DNA from: Cerrena zonata
Taxonomy: Eukaryota > Basidiomycota > Agaricomycetes > Polyporales > Cerrenaceae
NCBI GenBank assembly: GCA_038087015.1
Contig: JASBNA010000004.1
Location: forward strand, 682,001-746,000
Reading direction: 5' to 3'
Length of the DNA: 64,000 bases
Part shown: positions 23,303 through 36,013 of the stretch, in pieces
How positions within the stretch are numbered: the stretch's first letter is position 1
How the letters are laid out: each line of letters starts with the position of its first letter
Notes under the pieces: generated by a model
What the model saw: only the letters and a program-made list of their open reading frames with translations
What the model was told of the DNA's origin: nothing
Databases searched by the model: none
Translations under genes and position numbers: made by a program

Positions 23303-26300
23303 ATGTCGGACAACCCGCACGTATTATCCTTCGAGCACCCAACACGTCCGGAAAATGTGCTGCCACAAGAGCTCTTCCTATCAATCCAAAGAATACTCGA
23401 GTCAAAGCAGACTCATGATGATAATGCGTTCGAAGTATTCTCGGGGGAGCTTGACTCTGTCAAAGCACTGAACTCCTACTTTCCTGACGGTAAGCTTTCA
23501 TAGTCATGCATGCTCACTGTGCTTTAACCCCAAACGTAGAGGCTGCTCTTGGCCAGTTAGAAAACATTCAAATAAAGCTCAGTGCTCAAGAACAAGATAT
23601 TCGCAGAGAGATAGATGAGCTTGAGTCGGAACTACGTAAAGAGCAAGACCCGAGTCGAATGCAACTTATCCAAGAAATGATATCTGTGCGTGTTTCTCGA
23701 TGAACTCATATGCGATCGTCTGCTGATAAATAATAATGTAGGACCTACTTGGTCAAGTATCTCGAATACGGGAGAAAGCTACTGAGTCAGAAGCTGTTGT
23801 ACGAAACATTACCAAGGAAATTCAGGTCCTGGATTTAGCCAAGCGAAACCTGATACTCTCGATGACTACACTGAAGCGGCTCCAAATGTTAGGTATGTAC
23901 CTTCTCCGTGAACAAGTTCTGGCTATTCAGCTCAGACTGATATATCGTAGTAAATGCACTCGGGCAACTGGAGGAACAGGTCAAGAATAGTCAATATGCT
24001 GACATTGCTCAGTCGCTGGCAGTATGTGTTCGCGGTATTCTCGATGATCGAGTTCTGATATATACCTCGCAAGGCAGTCAAACAGATATGCCAGTCCTTC
24101 AAACCATATATGTCAGTTCAGCGAATATCCCAAATTTCGAGGCGCGTGCAAGAACTTCAGGTAGAACTGAAGTCGAAAGTTGACTCGGAATGGGAGAAAT
24201 TGTAGGTACCTGCTCTTCTAGTGTCTCTTCACTAATAATCCGTTCTCAAGTTATGCCCAGGATCCTTCGCGACCTGTTAAGCCATCGACAATGGCTGCTG
24301 CTTGTCAAGTAGTTGATGTCCTGGGCGGGGACGTTCGACAACAATTCGTTGATCGCTATGTTGCACTAGAATTGAAGGAATATCGTAGAATATTCCGCGC
24401 GACGGATGAAGCTGGACAATTGGATAATTTGTCACGTCGGTTTGCTTGGTTCCGAAGATTACTTCAAACACACGAGAATGAAACCGGGAGGGTATTCCCA
24501 GCGGACTGGAAGGCTGCCTGGTATCTGGTAGCAAAGTTCGCAGAAATCACAAGGTTAAACCCGAGTATCTGATCTCCCTAACGATGAACGACTAACGTTT
24601 GGTTCACTTAGGGACGACCTAACAATACTGTTATCGAAAGCGGGATCGAAGCTGAGTGTCAAGCAGCTCCTCGATACTTTGCAAGAGACTTTGGAGTTTG
24701 AGACATCTATCGGAAAGCGATATGCCACTCCGGTACGATCTCTATCACTATTTAGATAGTGTACGACCCTAATAGTCTCTTCAAGTTTGAGGAAATATTG
24801 AAAGCCACGCACCCTACGAATGCAACTCGACCATCGCGATCTATATCCTTTTCGTTTGAAGCCCACATGGGTATATTTATCGACGCACAAGACAAGTTGA
24901 GTACTCCCCAGTTACTCAATGACGCAATCGAGTTCGCTGATCTAAATTAGAGCACTGTCAGAAATGCTGTCCCAATATCGCGGCACGAAGTCGCGTTCGT
25001 CACTGGAAGCTGCAGCACCATCGCTCGGAGACGACTCTTCTACACCTGTGCTTGTCCTCCCTAGCTCGACGGAATTATTTTATTTCTATGCTCAAGTTCT
25101 CGACCAATGTTCCGACCTATTCACTGGCCAGCCTTTGTTCGATTTATGCAATTTGTACAAGAAATGGTTGCGAATTTATGCTGGTACGATTATATATTCT
25201 GATCTGGTAGAACTCAAGACGCTAAATATTACGCCCCAGAGGATGTCCTGGTCTCCAGCATGAAGAAGTGCGTATTGAAGCTCAACTCTCAGAAGTTCAG
25301 TACTAATATTCTTCCTCTAGACCATCTACGACGTCCGTGCGAAGATCGATCGAGGCCCGTTTTGAACCCAGCGAAGTGAGAAATGCATGTACACTTGTAA
25401 ATACGGCCGACTACTGCCACAGCACAGCACTAGAGGTGAGATAGCATATCATCCCAGTACTTTATGCTCGCAACTTATTATTACATCCCATAGCTTGAGC
25501 AGAAGATCAAGGAGAAGATTAATCCTGAATTTAAGGAGCGAATATCGCTGCAGGATGAATCAGACGTTTTCGTCGGGTGCGTAATTCTCATGTTACAGTC
25601 TCAAGAAGTCTAATCCCATTAAATAGTGTCATTTCTGCCTCGATTCAAATCCTAACCCGCGAGTTAGATGCTGCTTGTGAACCCGCTTTCAATGCCATGA
25701 AACGAACAGCTTGGTCCACATTGAGCTTTGTGAGCGGACAGTCGGGCTATGTGGATGAGCTTGTCAAAGCGATGGAATACTTTGCCGAGCTCGTAAAACC
25801 ACTCGTCGAACAGAAGAGGTATCTCAAGAACCTATTTGATAAGATGTCAAGGTATGCCGTGCCTTCGTTGGCTTTCCTTGTTATTACTCACCACATCCCG
25901 TTTAGCTTGGTCTTTGCCAAGTTTACAAACTCCCTTGTCAAAAGTCGACCGCTTAAGGAGATTGGTGCAGAACAGGTGCATTACATTATTTTGCTTGTGC
26001 TAACCACGCTGACGCTGAAACCTGGTTTAGCTCCTTATCGACTTACAAGTCTTGAAGGCTTCACTTCTCCGCCTCCCCGGAGAATCTCTTTCGACTTCCA
26101 AGTATGCAAATTCTACACCATAGCTATAACCTAAGACTGATTTTCTGTGTAGCTATGTTCGCAGTGTGACGAACAATACGACCAAACTAGAGGCTCTCCT
26201 CAAAGTCATTGTTACCCCTGCGGTAAGTGATGCATAGCTCATATTCTCTTTATTTCTCTATTAACATTAATATAGGATCCCGCCGAGGGATTTGTATTGA

Positions 26301-26721
26301 ACTATACTCTTCTCATCGGCGATGCATCTATTTCAAATTTCCAAAAGGTACATCTTTATGAAATCGGAAGATATGTCAGCTTACACCTACATTACTATAT
26401 CAGGTCCTCGATCTAAAGGGCTCGTCACCAGCCCAGCAGAACGATTTAATGGATTCTTTCCTTGTTGTTACAAGCACGAAGACGAACTTGGAGGACAGGT
26501 CTTTCTTGTCGTCGTTAGATATGGACCCTGGTATGATCACCGGGTTGACTAGTCCAGGGGCAGCGATACTCCCTGCTAGCGATGGGATACTAGCGGCTTT
26601 GGGCACCCCTTCCTCCACTCCTGGATCTGATACACCTCCAAGAGTCGATCATACTTCCAAGTTCACTGACTTCCGTCGGTTCGTGAGCTTCGCGGTTCGA
26701 AGAGACACTACTCCCATGTAG
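23303..26721 (+). CDS. VPS53: Vps53, subunit of the GARP tethering complex
   Basis: Vps53 with Vps51, Vps52 and Vps54 tethers endosome-derived vesicles at the trans-Golgi. The ATG at 23303 (MSDNPHVLSF) begins the product. Exons give a Vps53 N-terminal coiled-coil region (EAALGQLENIQIKLSAQEQD, LRKEQDPSRMQLIQEMI, VLDLAKRNLILSMTTLKRLQ), then FVDRYVALELKEYRRIF and FPADWKAAWYLVAKFAEITR. The C-terminal half has FYAQVLDQCSDLFTGQPLF, YLKNLFDKMSSLVFAKFTNS, IGAEQLLIDLQVLKASL and TKLEALLKVIVTP. The Ser/Thr/Pro-rich end stops at 26719-26721. About a dozen introns of 45-70 nt are needed and frames join well. The length of roughly 860 residues suits the family. Expected to be constitutive. Confidence 0.92.
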
Positions 26722-27373
26722 TTTCCATGACTTGGATCATGCACGCTGTTTCAGTAAATAGAACTCTCCGTTGCAATAATCTATATTGTTTATACTTCTA
26801 TGTCACTGTACCTCAAAGTTTGTCCGATTATTAGCTCCAACAAGGCTGCTAGAAGACGGCATCTTGTCACACAGATCCTTCTCAGACAGTAAGAATAGGC
26901 CATTGAAGGGGGACTTCGATTGGGGTGAGTATCACTGAATAGTAGACCTACTATAGTAGCGCGTGTCTGCCACACTTACACCACTGGGGGTGAAGCTTTG
27001 AAGGTACAGAAAGGTCTAGGTCGATGACAGATCATCCGGAAGGCTTTTGAGTTCGTTTGACTCTAGCCTCCACACAATCATCGTCACACTACGCATCATT
27101 TTGATATTACCAATATGAAACGACCTTTGCATCTGTTGTGGTACATATGTATGTATAGGCTGCTTCCTCGATGCTCGGAGCCGTTCGGGCACTGCTCAAT
27201 ACGGTACGGTGTAGTCTTCTTCACTAGTGTGGATCTTGGCAGAAAACTTTTATTCAAGCAACAGCTACAGTACAAGTCATGAATGGATAGTCGATCTGGA
27301 CTAAGCAGTAAGAGGTCATCAGTTCGAAACGCGGGACGTACAGGGCAGTGGAATTCGTGTATTGTACAAGAAT
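26722..27373. other. Convergent intergenic interval, VPS53 / BTB gene 1
   Basis: This interval holds the 3' ends of two convergent genes. A minus-strand open frame (27096-27464) overlaps the last exon I propose for BTB gene 1 and is probably fortuitous. Confidence 0.4.
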
Positions 27374-28373
27374 TTAGATTGCGTTCGTTGCGTATTCCTA
27401 GATATAGGTCAGTATCTTTTGGTCCGTATCGACGTGTCAGATTGTTGTCTGGGAGGGTCGTCACTCGACGAAGCCTCAGGGTAAGTCACGCATAATATTT
27501 ACCTCAGTGTTCTCCCAACCATGTGCTACCTGGTCAATACTGACCTTCAACGCCGCCTTGCAGTCCCCACATGTGATGGAGGGATTTGTCTCGGATAGCA
27601 GCCTGCGCAGATTATCCAAGGATGCTTCTACCCGTCCGTTATCAGTAAACATAATCACAATTAGATACATTGAACTCACTTGGAGCCTCATACAATTGAA
27701 TCACTGCTGAGCTCTGCATATGCCAGTGCAGCATAAGCCGATTCCGTCCTACAGTACCACACGTCGCTGTGAAAGGATGAGCAGTTGGAGGCGCCCTCAG
27801 CAATTGTCGAAGTACATTCAGACGCTTCGCATGCAGAGCGTACAGCTTGTGAAGGTAGTCAGAATGTATCTTGTGCATCTTCGCCGGATCCGTCAGTGGT
27901 AATACCAAAGACAGCAAGGCGGGTGAGGCCGCCTTGGCCAGCTCAAACAGATCGTCTTGTGAGGCCCGGGCGTAGATCTCGAGGGAGAAGTCGATGGGTT
28001 GGGACACGATCTGGGCCTGGGTGGCGGCGAGAAGCTGAGAAGGTGGGCTGAGATATTTCTTCAACGGCAGCCCATATGTGCGCAATGCATCGAAGGATGC
28101 AAGAATGGTGGGAGCTGAGGGCTGGAATCCGAATGGTCTGTTGTTGTATATGAGACAGAGGATGATGGAAATGATGGCGGATGGCTCTGGAAGAACAAGT
28201 GCTCCGTCTGTGGGAAGGAAAAGGAGGAGGTTGAAGCAATTGGTGGAGGAGGTGACGACTCGATCGCGATGGACGTGGAAGTGAACGTGGTCGGTGGAGG
28301 CGAGGATGAGATCTGTGGGTCTGGGGTCGAGGCGAGCATTTGGGTGGAATATGGGATGGATGGTGGTCTGCAT
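27374..28373 (-). CDS. BTB/POZ-like protein, copy 1 (inverted duplicate)
   Basis: Exon 1 (28373 down to about 27650) starts MQTTIHPIFHPNARLDPRPT and continues with the BTB core: DLILASTDHVHFHVHRDRVV, then SSTNCFNLLLFLPT, a strand with ALVLPEPSAIISIILCLIYN, and alpha-helical DDLFELAKAASPALLS. Such proteins often serve as adaptors for cullin-3 ligases or as dimerisation modules; the partner is unknown. A 60-nt intron leads to exon 2 with SITCGDCKAAL and HGWENTE. A last exon ending at 27374 is tentative. The paralogue at 34378 is almost identical over exon 1 but only about 25 of 40 residues match in exon 2. No signal peptide or membrane segment is seen. Confidence 0.8.
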
Positions 28374-28417
28374 GGTTTTGAATCGTTCCGTATGGACTTG
28401 TGTGTTCTGAGAGTGAA
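28036..28417 (-). repeat. Inverted repeat arm 1, 382-bp core identical to 34334-34715
   Basis: Reading the reverse complement against 34334-34715 by eye, I find no mismatch over 382 bp, from 44 bp upstream of the BTB ATG to about codon 113. The first mismatches are at 28035 and 28418. Similarity continues on both sides at lower identity. Confidence 0.8.
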
Positions 28418-28919
28418 CGTAGGACGTTAAAGAGGGAAGTTAGGCGAGTGGAGAGACTTCAATCGGTAAGGGGATACGTATTCGGCTGAAAGATCATTGG
28501 GTGCATATGGGGGGTATCGGTGGGGGATTCTTGTCCTAATAGGATTGGATGTAAAAGAAAATGAGGTTCGACCCTTTTGAGCACAGGATGCCGGCCATTA
28601 CCTCGCGGCCTACATATATACCTGCCGCCAACAAACATTAAAGATATCGCATATATTACCTTTCCGCACTCTATACCCTCATGAGGTAAGCCCCTTTATC
28701 AAAGGTGGTCTCGTCGAAACATCTAGACTGTGGGCTATACTGTAATAGCACTCATGTACAATATGTCTGAATAGAAGTTTCAACCCGTTTCAGTGAGTCT
28801 AACATTATATCATGACCTTGCCACTCAAATCGCAAGGGGGAAAGACGACGCAAACATCACTCACCCAAATTCAAGGACAACACAGATTGTATTTGTCTAT
28901 CCGATAGACTTGAGCGACC

Positions 28920-29720
28920 TGGTTAGAGCATGATCACCATTCTCTCCGGTGACAGGTATCTTTCCGCCACCGAGGTCGTCCAAATAACCCGGAAGCATGT
29001 GTTGGGACAGCTTTGAACCGAGACTCGAACAGCTATGCTCCAATATCAACTCCCCTCGGCGGTACCGGGTCTCTCAAAAAGCTGTTGCGTTCGATTGACA
29101 GCAAGTGCTACGGGTGGAGTAGTCAGCTCCCTGACCGTTTTGGGGTTTCCATTCCAAGAGGTAAACAAAGCTTCGTATGCACAAACACACCAGTGTAGAA
29201 GAGTCTTTTAGTGTCCAATTTACCGTGACTGTATTGTTGGACTTGCGGCAGGCTCAGTTCACGAGTCTTCCAATATGAGTACAAATCCTCCTCCGTCGTT
29301 CTGTGGAAACAGAACGAAGAAAATGCGTAAGACACGCTTCTCTAGATGAGACACAAAGGAAACAACATCCCGGTAGCATTTCTGCCGCTTGCGGTCACTC
29401 AGCTTCGAGCTTCGGCTGGCCGCAAAGCTAAAACCGTGACATTGACTGATCAGTGGGTGAAACACCTGCTATCTCAGACGCTGCAATGATAACTTACATG
29501 TACCATGCTTTGTAGCATGGATAGGACAGCAACGTCTGAGATACTCGAACTTGAAGAAGGTGATACGTAACATGAGAACAAACTGGTGGAATGGAACATC
29601 CGAGTCATGAAGGACGGAACAGCCTGAAGTCCACCCAGTCAATCACAAACTGAATGACCAGCTGCAACTGGATGTAATCTCTGAGCTGCACCTTGCGGTC
29701 AGCTCAACTAATTGACTTGC
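28920..29720 (-). pseudogene. Possible decayed or fragmentary coding sequence, unrecognised
   Basis: Minus-strand segments with coding-like amino-acid composition follow one another here, but stops and frame changes separate them and I found no splice set that joins all of them. They match no family I know. Ordinary non-coding sequence is a serious alternative. Confidence 0.25.
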
Positions 29721-31848
29721 TGAAAGAGGATTCCGTGCACTGCAACTGCAAGTGCGTTGATCCTGTTGATTTATCGAACGGTGCTTACATCATCACGGTC
29801 GCATATCGACCCATAATATCAATTTGGTGTGCTTTTCAGCCCCTGAAATCCACCTTATACCATACCTCCAAAGTCCCTGGATATTCTTTGACAAATGTAC
29901 CTCGAAACTGCCTGCAACTTCACGGGTCAAACCCCATCTATCAGGCATGCACCGCTCTTCGAAACTTCAGGCTTCACAAGAATAAAAACACCGCCGGTTT
30001 TGTTCAGTATGCAAGATTTCCGTAACGTTGGGCTTTTTGCACGAGTTTGTATGGACGTCGCAATATAGTCTCGAAGTCTAACCAAGAGGCGGTTGTTGAA
30101 GGTGCAGGAGGAAGGAGGGGAGTTCAACGTTCAAGTGTGACATTCAACGTCAACGGGAAAAGATAGGTGCGTTTTGCTTTCACAAGCCTTCAGGCCGACG
30201 GCTCCACATTCAACTCGGTTTGACCATAATCTCCGTCAACATCGTCGTGACGTTTCACTGAGATTGAAGGGTAGTATCCAAGCTTTCCTTGACACCCCGC
30301 CGGCCCCCAAGCTTCAAGCTTCAGGACTCGGAAAGTCTGACCCTCCATCAATCACATCGTCGCCTCTCATCTTATGTCTAGTATACAATCTTGGGGTTGT
30401 ATTATACTCTACCTGCAGGATCCGCATATAATTTATCGATTTCATCGAGAATTCTGACGGAGTTCAGTATCCACCCTCTGTCTCAACTCATGCTTCACTA
30501 TCCGTCTCCCCAAACTGAGACGACCCTTCATTTGCGACTTATAGCAACTTAGATATTATCGTTGTTGGCCACACAGCGCTGTTTCTTCATTTGCGGAAGT
30601 CTACACGAAGGTTATTGATCTCTCACATCCTATGACGCGAAGAACTGCGACATAGATTGAATTCTTGGTATGTTTTTGAACCCTGCTCCCGTTAAAAACA
30701 CTCCGCTAATACCCCGCTACTCTCAATGGAAAAACAGGTTGGAGCAATGACTTGCTCACTTGACACTAGTAGTGGCCCGACAGAATCACTTCAAAGTGAG
30801 TATGTACTCCGAAGCTTATGTTTTAAGATTATCCTACATCACCTACTCCTGAGCGCGACGAGAGTCGAATTCCTTGTGTAACCATCTGGTTTCTCTTCAG
30901 ATCCTTGCTGACCGGATTGGCAATCGATCCTGACTACCTTAATACAATCTAACCGTACCACCACATGCTACTTCGTCATCCAGCGAACTTCATTTGAACG
31001 ACGGAACCCATCATCTCGTGGAGCAGCCATTTCTGCTGACCCCTGCCATTTGGAGTGCACCACGGCGTCCTCCACCAATTGTCTTCATCAAGAGCAACCA
31101 CAACCGTATCTAACGAATGACGGTTCAAACATACAATCTCGTCCATAACGAGTCCCATTATAAACATCGCTCCCTTGGTCCACAATAGTCAAGCGCGCGG
31201 ATGATTATCAAACTACAACCTAACGGGACTACCAAGAACTTATGGTCGTGATACAGACTCGGGATTGACCTCGACGATATAAAATTGAAACGGCCAGATG
31301 CCATCAATCTTACGCAGGATATACCACAGGAACGAATGGAGAAAGTCGCAAAGCGGAGTAATGCACGATGTAATTAGATATAAGGTACGTGCTCCCGAAT
31401 GTACATCGACATCGATCTCACACCTCGACATCATCCGCGGGTATTAAGATCACACTATAGAAACCAAACTCTGCGATAGTGACTGGAGCATTGATGTGGC
31501 AAATCAGCTGAGAAACCTATTTAACAAGTAATCAAGAGGTGTGTTGAGTCAGTCCAACCGATATACAGCCTATAGACACAAGTTGGTGTGAGGTACGCCA
31601 TCTGAACCGTGACCTAGCACCCTCACGTTGAAAGGCCGTATCACGGTACAAATATCAGGTGTACCCCGTAGTGTACACCACCCGATCGGATCACCCTCCG
31701 AAGCTCAGCCGTAACGCCACGACTAGGAATGGCGCTAAAATGTATAAACTCTACCCCGAATAACATTCCAGGGTACGCTGTCTCTATTGGTGGTACTTGA
31801 GGATGATGATATTATTGTCTGACGGTATTTCGCAACAAACACCATAAT

Positions 31849-31864
31849 GCTTCAAGCTTGAAGC
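31849..31864. repeat. 16-bp perfect palindrome
   Basis: GCTTCAAGCTTGAAGC equals its own reverse complement. The related string CAAGCTTCAAGCTTC occurs at about 30,308-30,322. It might be a binding site for a dimeric protein or a chance repeat in gene-free sequence. Confidence 0.45.
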
Positions 31865-34333
31865 TTGTAAACAACTTGTTCTTTCTCTCTCGAATACGGT
31901 GTTGACCAACGTGTACGTAGCACATCTTATTAAGTAATCTAGACCGAGACCAAAAGATACACGTTCTTCCTCTTCGGCTTCCCGTCTTTCACGACAGGCT
32001 CTTACGCTGTCTTACGATGCTCTTTTGTCTCTTCCTAACCTTGACCTGATTCTTACTCAGTACATCTTTGGGCTAATTTTAACCCGCGCTCTTTCATCAA
32101 TGGCTTACAACGCTACGATCTGCGCACTTGAATCATGTGTCGCGGAGTTAATTCAAGTCGGAAGTCATCCTAGACCTACCGATCGAAACCGATGACTGCA
32201 AAAAAGGCATAATTACGTCAATTCCCATGCTCCTTTGTACACGTTTTCCCTTCCAGCGGCAGGGGTATGGCAGGCGGAGCGAAGTAAGCTCAGAATTCCG
32301 AGTCAACTACAGTATCATTTTCAGCAGGCAAAATACCCGCTCGACCGCTGAAAACTCGTTCTCAAGTGTTTGCCTCACCAATAGGTCTATGAATTATATC
32401 CACAAACAACCCTCGACTTACATCGGGTTGATGTTCTGAGCAACAGGCGAGGCAGGCCAAATTCGGAAACATGGCACTAATATGGGTTGAGGAGGCGTCG
32501 CATGTTGAACCAATATAAACAGGCAGGGGGCCCAAGAGGTCGTTCTGAGAAGCAAGGATTGTTTGAGAAATGGCGGAAGGTCGACAAAGTGAGGTGACTT
32601 GATTTCCAGGTTTTATAGATCGGAGGACATTATCGTGAAGTCATTCATGCGAGAGTGGCAATGCAATGACATTCTAAAAGGATCATAATTCGCAGACAAG
32701 GTCGGCGAAATCAGTAGTGTATATAAACCTTTCTTCTGTTAGGGTATATCAGCGCAAATAGATGTTTAGGCAGACTTCTGCAGACTTCTGCAGATTGATT
32801 ATGTAGAACTTTCAGCATCGAATGCCTGATTGTATGCAGACTGTGAAGTCAAGTAAGTAGTAAGCAGCTTTCAGTAACGTACTAGAGGCGCACGGAGGAC
32901 AAAAACTTGGAGACTGGACTGAAACAATCTAAGAGTGAAAGATGTAGAGTAAGAGACCGAAACTTATTCGTTCAATAAAAGTGTAGTGTAGGTTTCATAG
33001 TAGCTTAAGCCTAGTCGCTAAAGTGAGATCAAACCCGGCAGTCTTCTATATGGTAAGAAAAACACATCCCTCCCGCCACCGCCGCCTTCTAACTCTTCTC
33101 CCACCACATCCACCTCTCCACACTACTATAGATGCATCGTCGCCAATATTCTTATAGATCGCGTCGTCATTCGCTAATGTACGTCTTTTACAATTTCCAG
33201 CGGTGATAGGTGCTCCGTAGCTTGGCGCGTAAACTCTGGAAAGGCCACCAGAACCGAGTTTGCTGGTCTACGCCCGGAGCGAATCTAGTATTTTGAAAAC
33301 CAGTTAGCTTTATTACTTGGAAAATTGTTGACGGAGAGTGAGTACTACCGTATAGTACGTCTATGAAATTTGAATGTTGACCCACTAGTAAGCTCGTTCG
33401 TTGTCGACCTCTACTCTGATCAGCAATACGCAACTCCTCGGGCGCAGCATTTATTCAGGACGTCTCCGTGGTCGTCGTTGCATTGTCCGGGTTGATGGGG
33501 TACTATTGAATATACCTTCCATAGGCATCATCCTCTGCTCTCATGGTCATAACGAGCACATTTACTCACCGATCATATTTACACAACCATTACCATCGTG
33601 CTCGCTTTGACGGCCCTATCCTTACGGCTTCGGTTGCCCACGGTACTGGTTCTCAGAGGAGCCCAGATCCCTCAAGAGTCTGATGCTGTTTTACTGAACC
33701 GCACAGACACACTGGAGTATCCGCACTTACACTCGAGGACCACACAGACCTGTCGTCAGGTTGGAAAACCAGTAGCACGGACATTCGACAACACATCATG
33801 AGTGTACCTGTTCGCTGACACCGGAACCGCAACTGGAAGTGAGTACTGCTGACACGTCGGAAAGCCAGTTGGTGTGGATGACGATTACCCCATGTAATTA
33901 TCAACTCGATAACATTGCGACGGCCTCCACATGAAGATCCCGGTCTCTCTGAAATTGGAAACTATTTCTTATACTTGTCATGGACATTGCTGGCCGACCC
34001 CTCAAACCAGTCTATAGTCATCTACGATGACCTGTGCGTACCTGTCACTGGAGGTGTCAGTAGCATCTCCCGACGAGACGAGATGTTCTGAGAACATCAG
34101 TCGACAAGGAGCTCGCTGAGAGGAGCTCGAGACGTTTACGTAATGTTAGGCATTCCTTAATGAGGAAGACATCTATACTGATGTTTACTTGGGCCATCTA
34201 CCGTGTAAGCCGTCAATTTATAGTCGCTCCATTACTAAAAACAAGGATTACTCGCATAAATAGTCCAGCGCAGATTCCCCATGAAAATCCACCATTTTTT
34301 ACCGCTTAAAACAACCCTACTTAACATCCTACA

Positions 34334-34715
34334 TTCACTCTCAGAACACACAAGTCCATACGGAACGATTCAAAACCATGCAGACCACCATCCATCCCAT
34401 ATTCCACCCAAATGCTCGCCTCGACCCCAGACCCACAGATCTCATCCTCGCCTCCACCGACCACGTTCACTTCCACGTCCATCGCGATCGAGTCGTCACC
34501 TCCTCCACCAATTGCTTCAACCTCCTCCTTTTCCTTCCCACAGACGGAGCACTTGTTCTTCCAGAGCCATCCGCCATCATTTCCATCATCCTCTGTCTCA
34601 TATACAACAACAGACCATTCGGATTCCAGCCCTCAGCTCCCACCATTCTTGCATCCTTCGATGCATTGCGCACATATGGGCTGCCGTTGAAGAAATATCT
34701 CAGCCCACCTTCTCA
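34334..34715 (+). repeat. Inverted repeat arm 2, 382-bp core identical to 28036-28417
   Basis: This is the partner of arm 1, in opposite orientation and about 5.9 kb away. It covers the 5' leader and the first 338 coding bases of the second BTB gene. Confidence 0.8.
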
Positions 34716-35308
34716 ACTTCTCGCCGCTACCCAGGCCCAGATCGTGTCCCAGCCCACCGACTTCTCCCTCGAGATCTACGCCCGGGCCTCACAAGACGAT
34801 CTGTTTGAGCTGGCCAAGGCGGCCTCACCCGCCTTGCTGTCTTTGGTATTACCACTGACGGATCCGGCGAAGGTGCGCAAGATACATTCTGACTACCTTC
34901 ACAGGTTGTACGCTTTGCATGCGGAGCGTCTGAATGTACTTCGACAATTGCTGAGGGCACCTCCGACTGCTCATCCTTTCACAGCGACGTGCGGTACTGT
35001 AGGGCGGGATCGGCTTATGCTGCACTGGCATATGCAGAGCTCAGCAGTGATTCAATTGTATGAGGCTCCAAGTGAGTTCAATATATCTAATTATGATCAT
35101 GTTTACTGAGAGTATATGAATAGACACGTCTTCAGAGAAATTAAGCAGGATACTATCTGAGACAGATGCCTCCATCACATGTAGGGACTGCAAGACGGCA
35201 TTGAGAGACAGCATCGAGCAAGTGGTGCACGGTTGGGCAAACACTAAGGTAATCACGTCTTTATCTTTTTGTTAAGCAACGCTGACTGTTCTCTAGGATA
35301 GTATATGA
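34378..35308 (+). CDS. BTB/POZ-like protein, copy 2 (inverted duplicate)
   Basis: Exon 1 begins at the ATG 34378 and encodes the same BTB core as copy 1, with about six residue differences, all after residue 140 (for example AKVRKIHSDYLHR against AKMHKIHSDYLHK). A GTGAGT donor at about 35071 and an AATAG acceptor near 35125 join it to exon 2 (SSEKLSRILSETDASITC, then TALRDSIEQVVHGWANTK). A last intron ending TCTCTAG at 35296 adds DSI and a TGA at 35306-35308. The product is about 300 residues. Likely an adaptor or dimerisation protein, partner unknown. Confidence 0.82.
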
Positions 35309-36013
35309 GTCCGTCTAGCCAGTTTTACTGACATAACCGCAATAAAGTTCGAAGGTTTGGATTCTTGTTCAACATTATCACGCTTGTATCACGCTTGTCC
35401 AGTCGTTTCCTTGTTCCTTGGTTCATCGATTAGCCACTGTCATACTCAAATGGCAGCGGACACTCCACGGCTTCTTCCTATGCCTACTTCGTGATATACT
35501 GTTCCCCGAGCATCTACATGTGATGTGACACAATAGCACGAATCGGCACTGTCTGTAATACATCCGTTAAGGCTTCGTTGACCATAACCAGGAAAAGACA
35601 GGTAAATGATAATGCAAACACCTTGTATTACTAACATATGTCCCCTTATACTGACCACGGAGTGTACCAGGGTCAAATCAGGGTTTTACCAGCGTAATAA
35701 GCAACGTTTCATGCACGCTGTGATATACATCTCGCAACGGCATAACCGAAGCCTGATGATACGTACCGGTGGGACAATGCGGCCCCTCGGCATTTCTATG
35801 GCTGAACTTAGTATTATGGTCTGGAGCCGCAGACTTCTCCTTCCTACGCGTCAGATATGAACTTTAGCGGACACCGCCGTCAAGTACGTTTGTCTGATCC
35901 AACGACTTTATCGTGTTGGCTCATAGATATTGGCGAACGTTTACACTTCCACTCTATTGGTTTATATATACTCTTCTTCACTGCAAATTCCTTACCTGTT
36001 CCCACCCCACAAC
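35309..36013. other. Intergenic interval, BTB copy 2 / BTB gene 3
   Basis: About 700 bp with no supportable gene. A pyrimidine-rich stretch just before 36,014 (ACCTGTTCCCACCCCACAAC) is a likely leader of the next gene. Confidence 0.4.

Larger units (their letters stand above)
28418..34333. other. Gene-poor spacer between inverted BTB copies
   Basis: About 5.9 kb without a supportable gene. On the minus strand between roughly 29,720 and 28,900 there are protein-like segments in different frames (for example RTTEEDLYSYWKTRELSLP, ALFTSWNGNPKTVRELTTPP, and GYLDDLGGGKIPVTGENGDH). They could be remnants of an unrecognised gene. Elsewhere short repeats occur: two GCAGACTTCT units at about 32,771-32,790, and a 16-bp palindrome (separate entry). 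I see no transposase, reverse transcriptase, tRNA or rRNA. Confidence 0.4.

Noticed and set aside
27096..27464. 122-codon minus-strand open frame beyond BTB copy 1
   Set aside because: No motif, and it overlaps the intron and last exon inferred for BTB copy 1.
32101..32194. Possible gene start MAYNATICALESCVAELIQVG after a C/T-rich leader
   Set aside because: The frame closes after about 31 codons and no downstream exon could be joined.
34082..34098. Near-palindrome GATGTTCTGAGAACATC, resembling a heat-shock-type element
   Set aside because: A single isolated site about 280 bp upstream of BTB copy 2, absent from the corresponding place near copy 1; too weak to call.
34281..34808. 175-codon plus-strand open frame over BTB copy 2, with a twin over copy 1
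   Set aside because: An out-of-frame shadow of the BTB exon; its Pro/His/Ser-rich content is due to the codon bias of the real frame.
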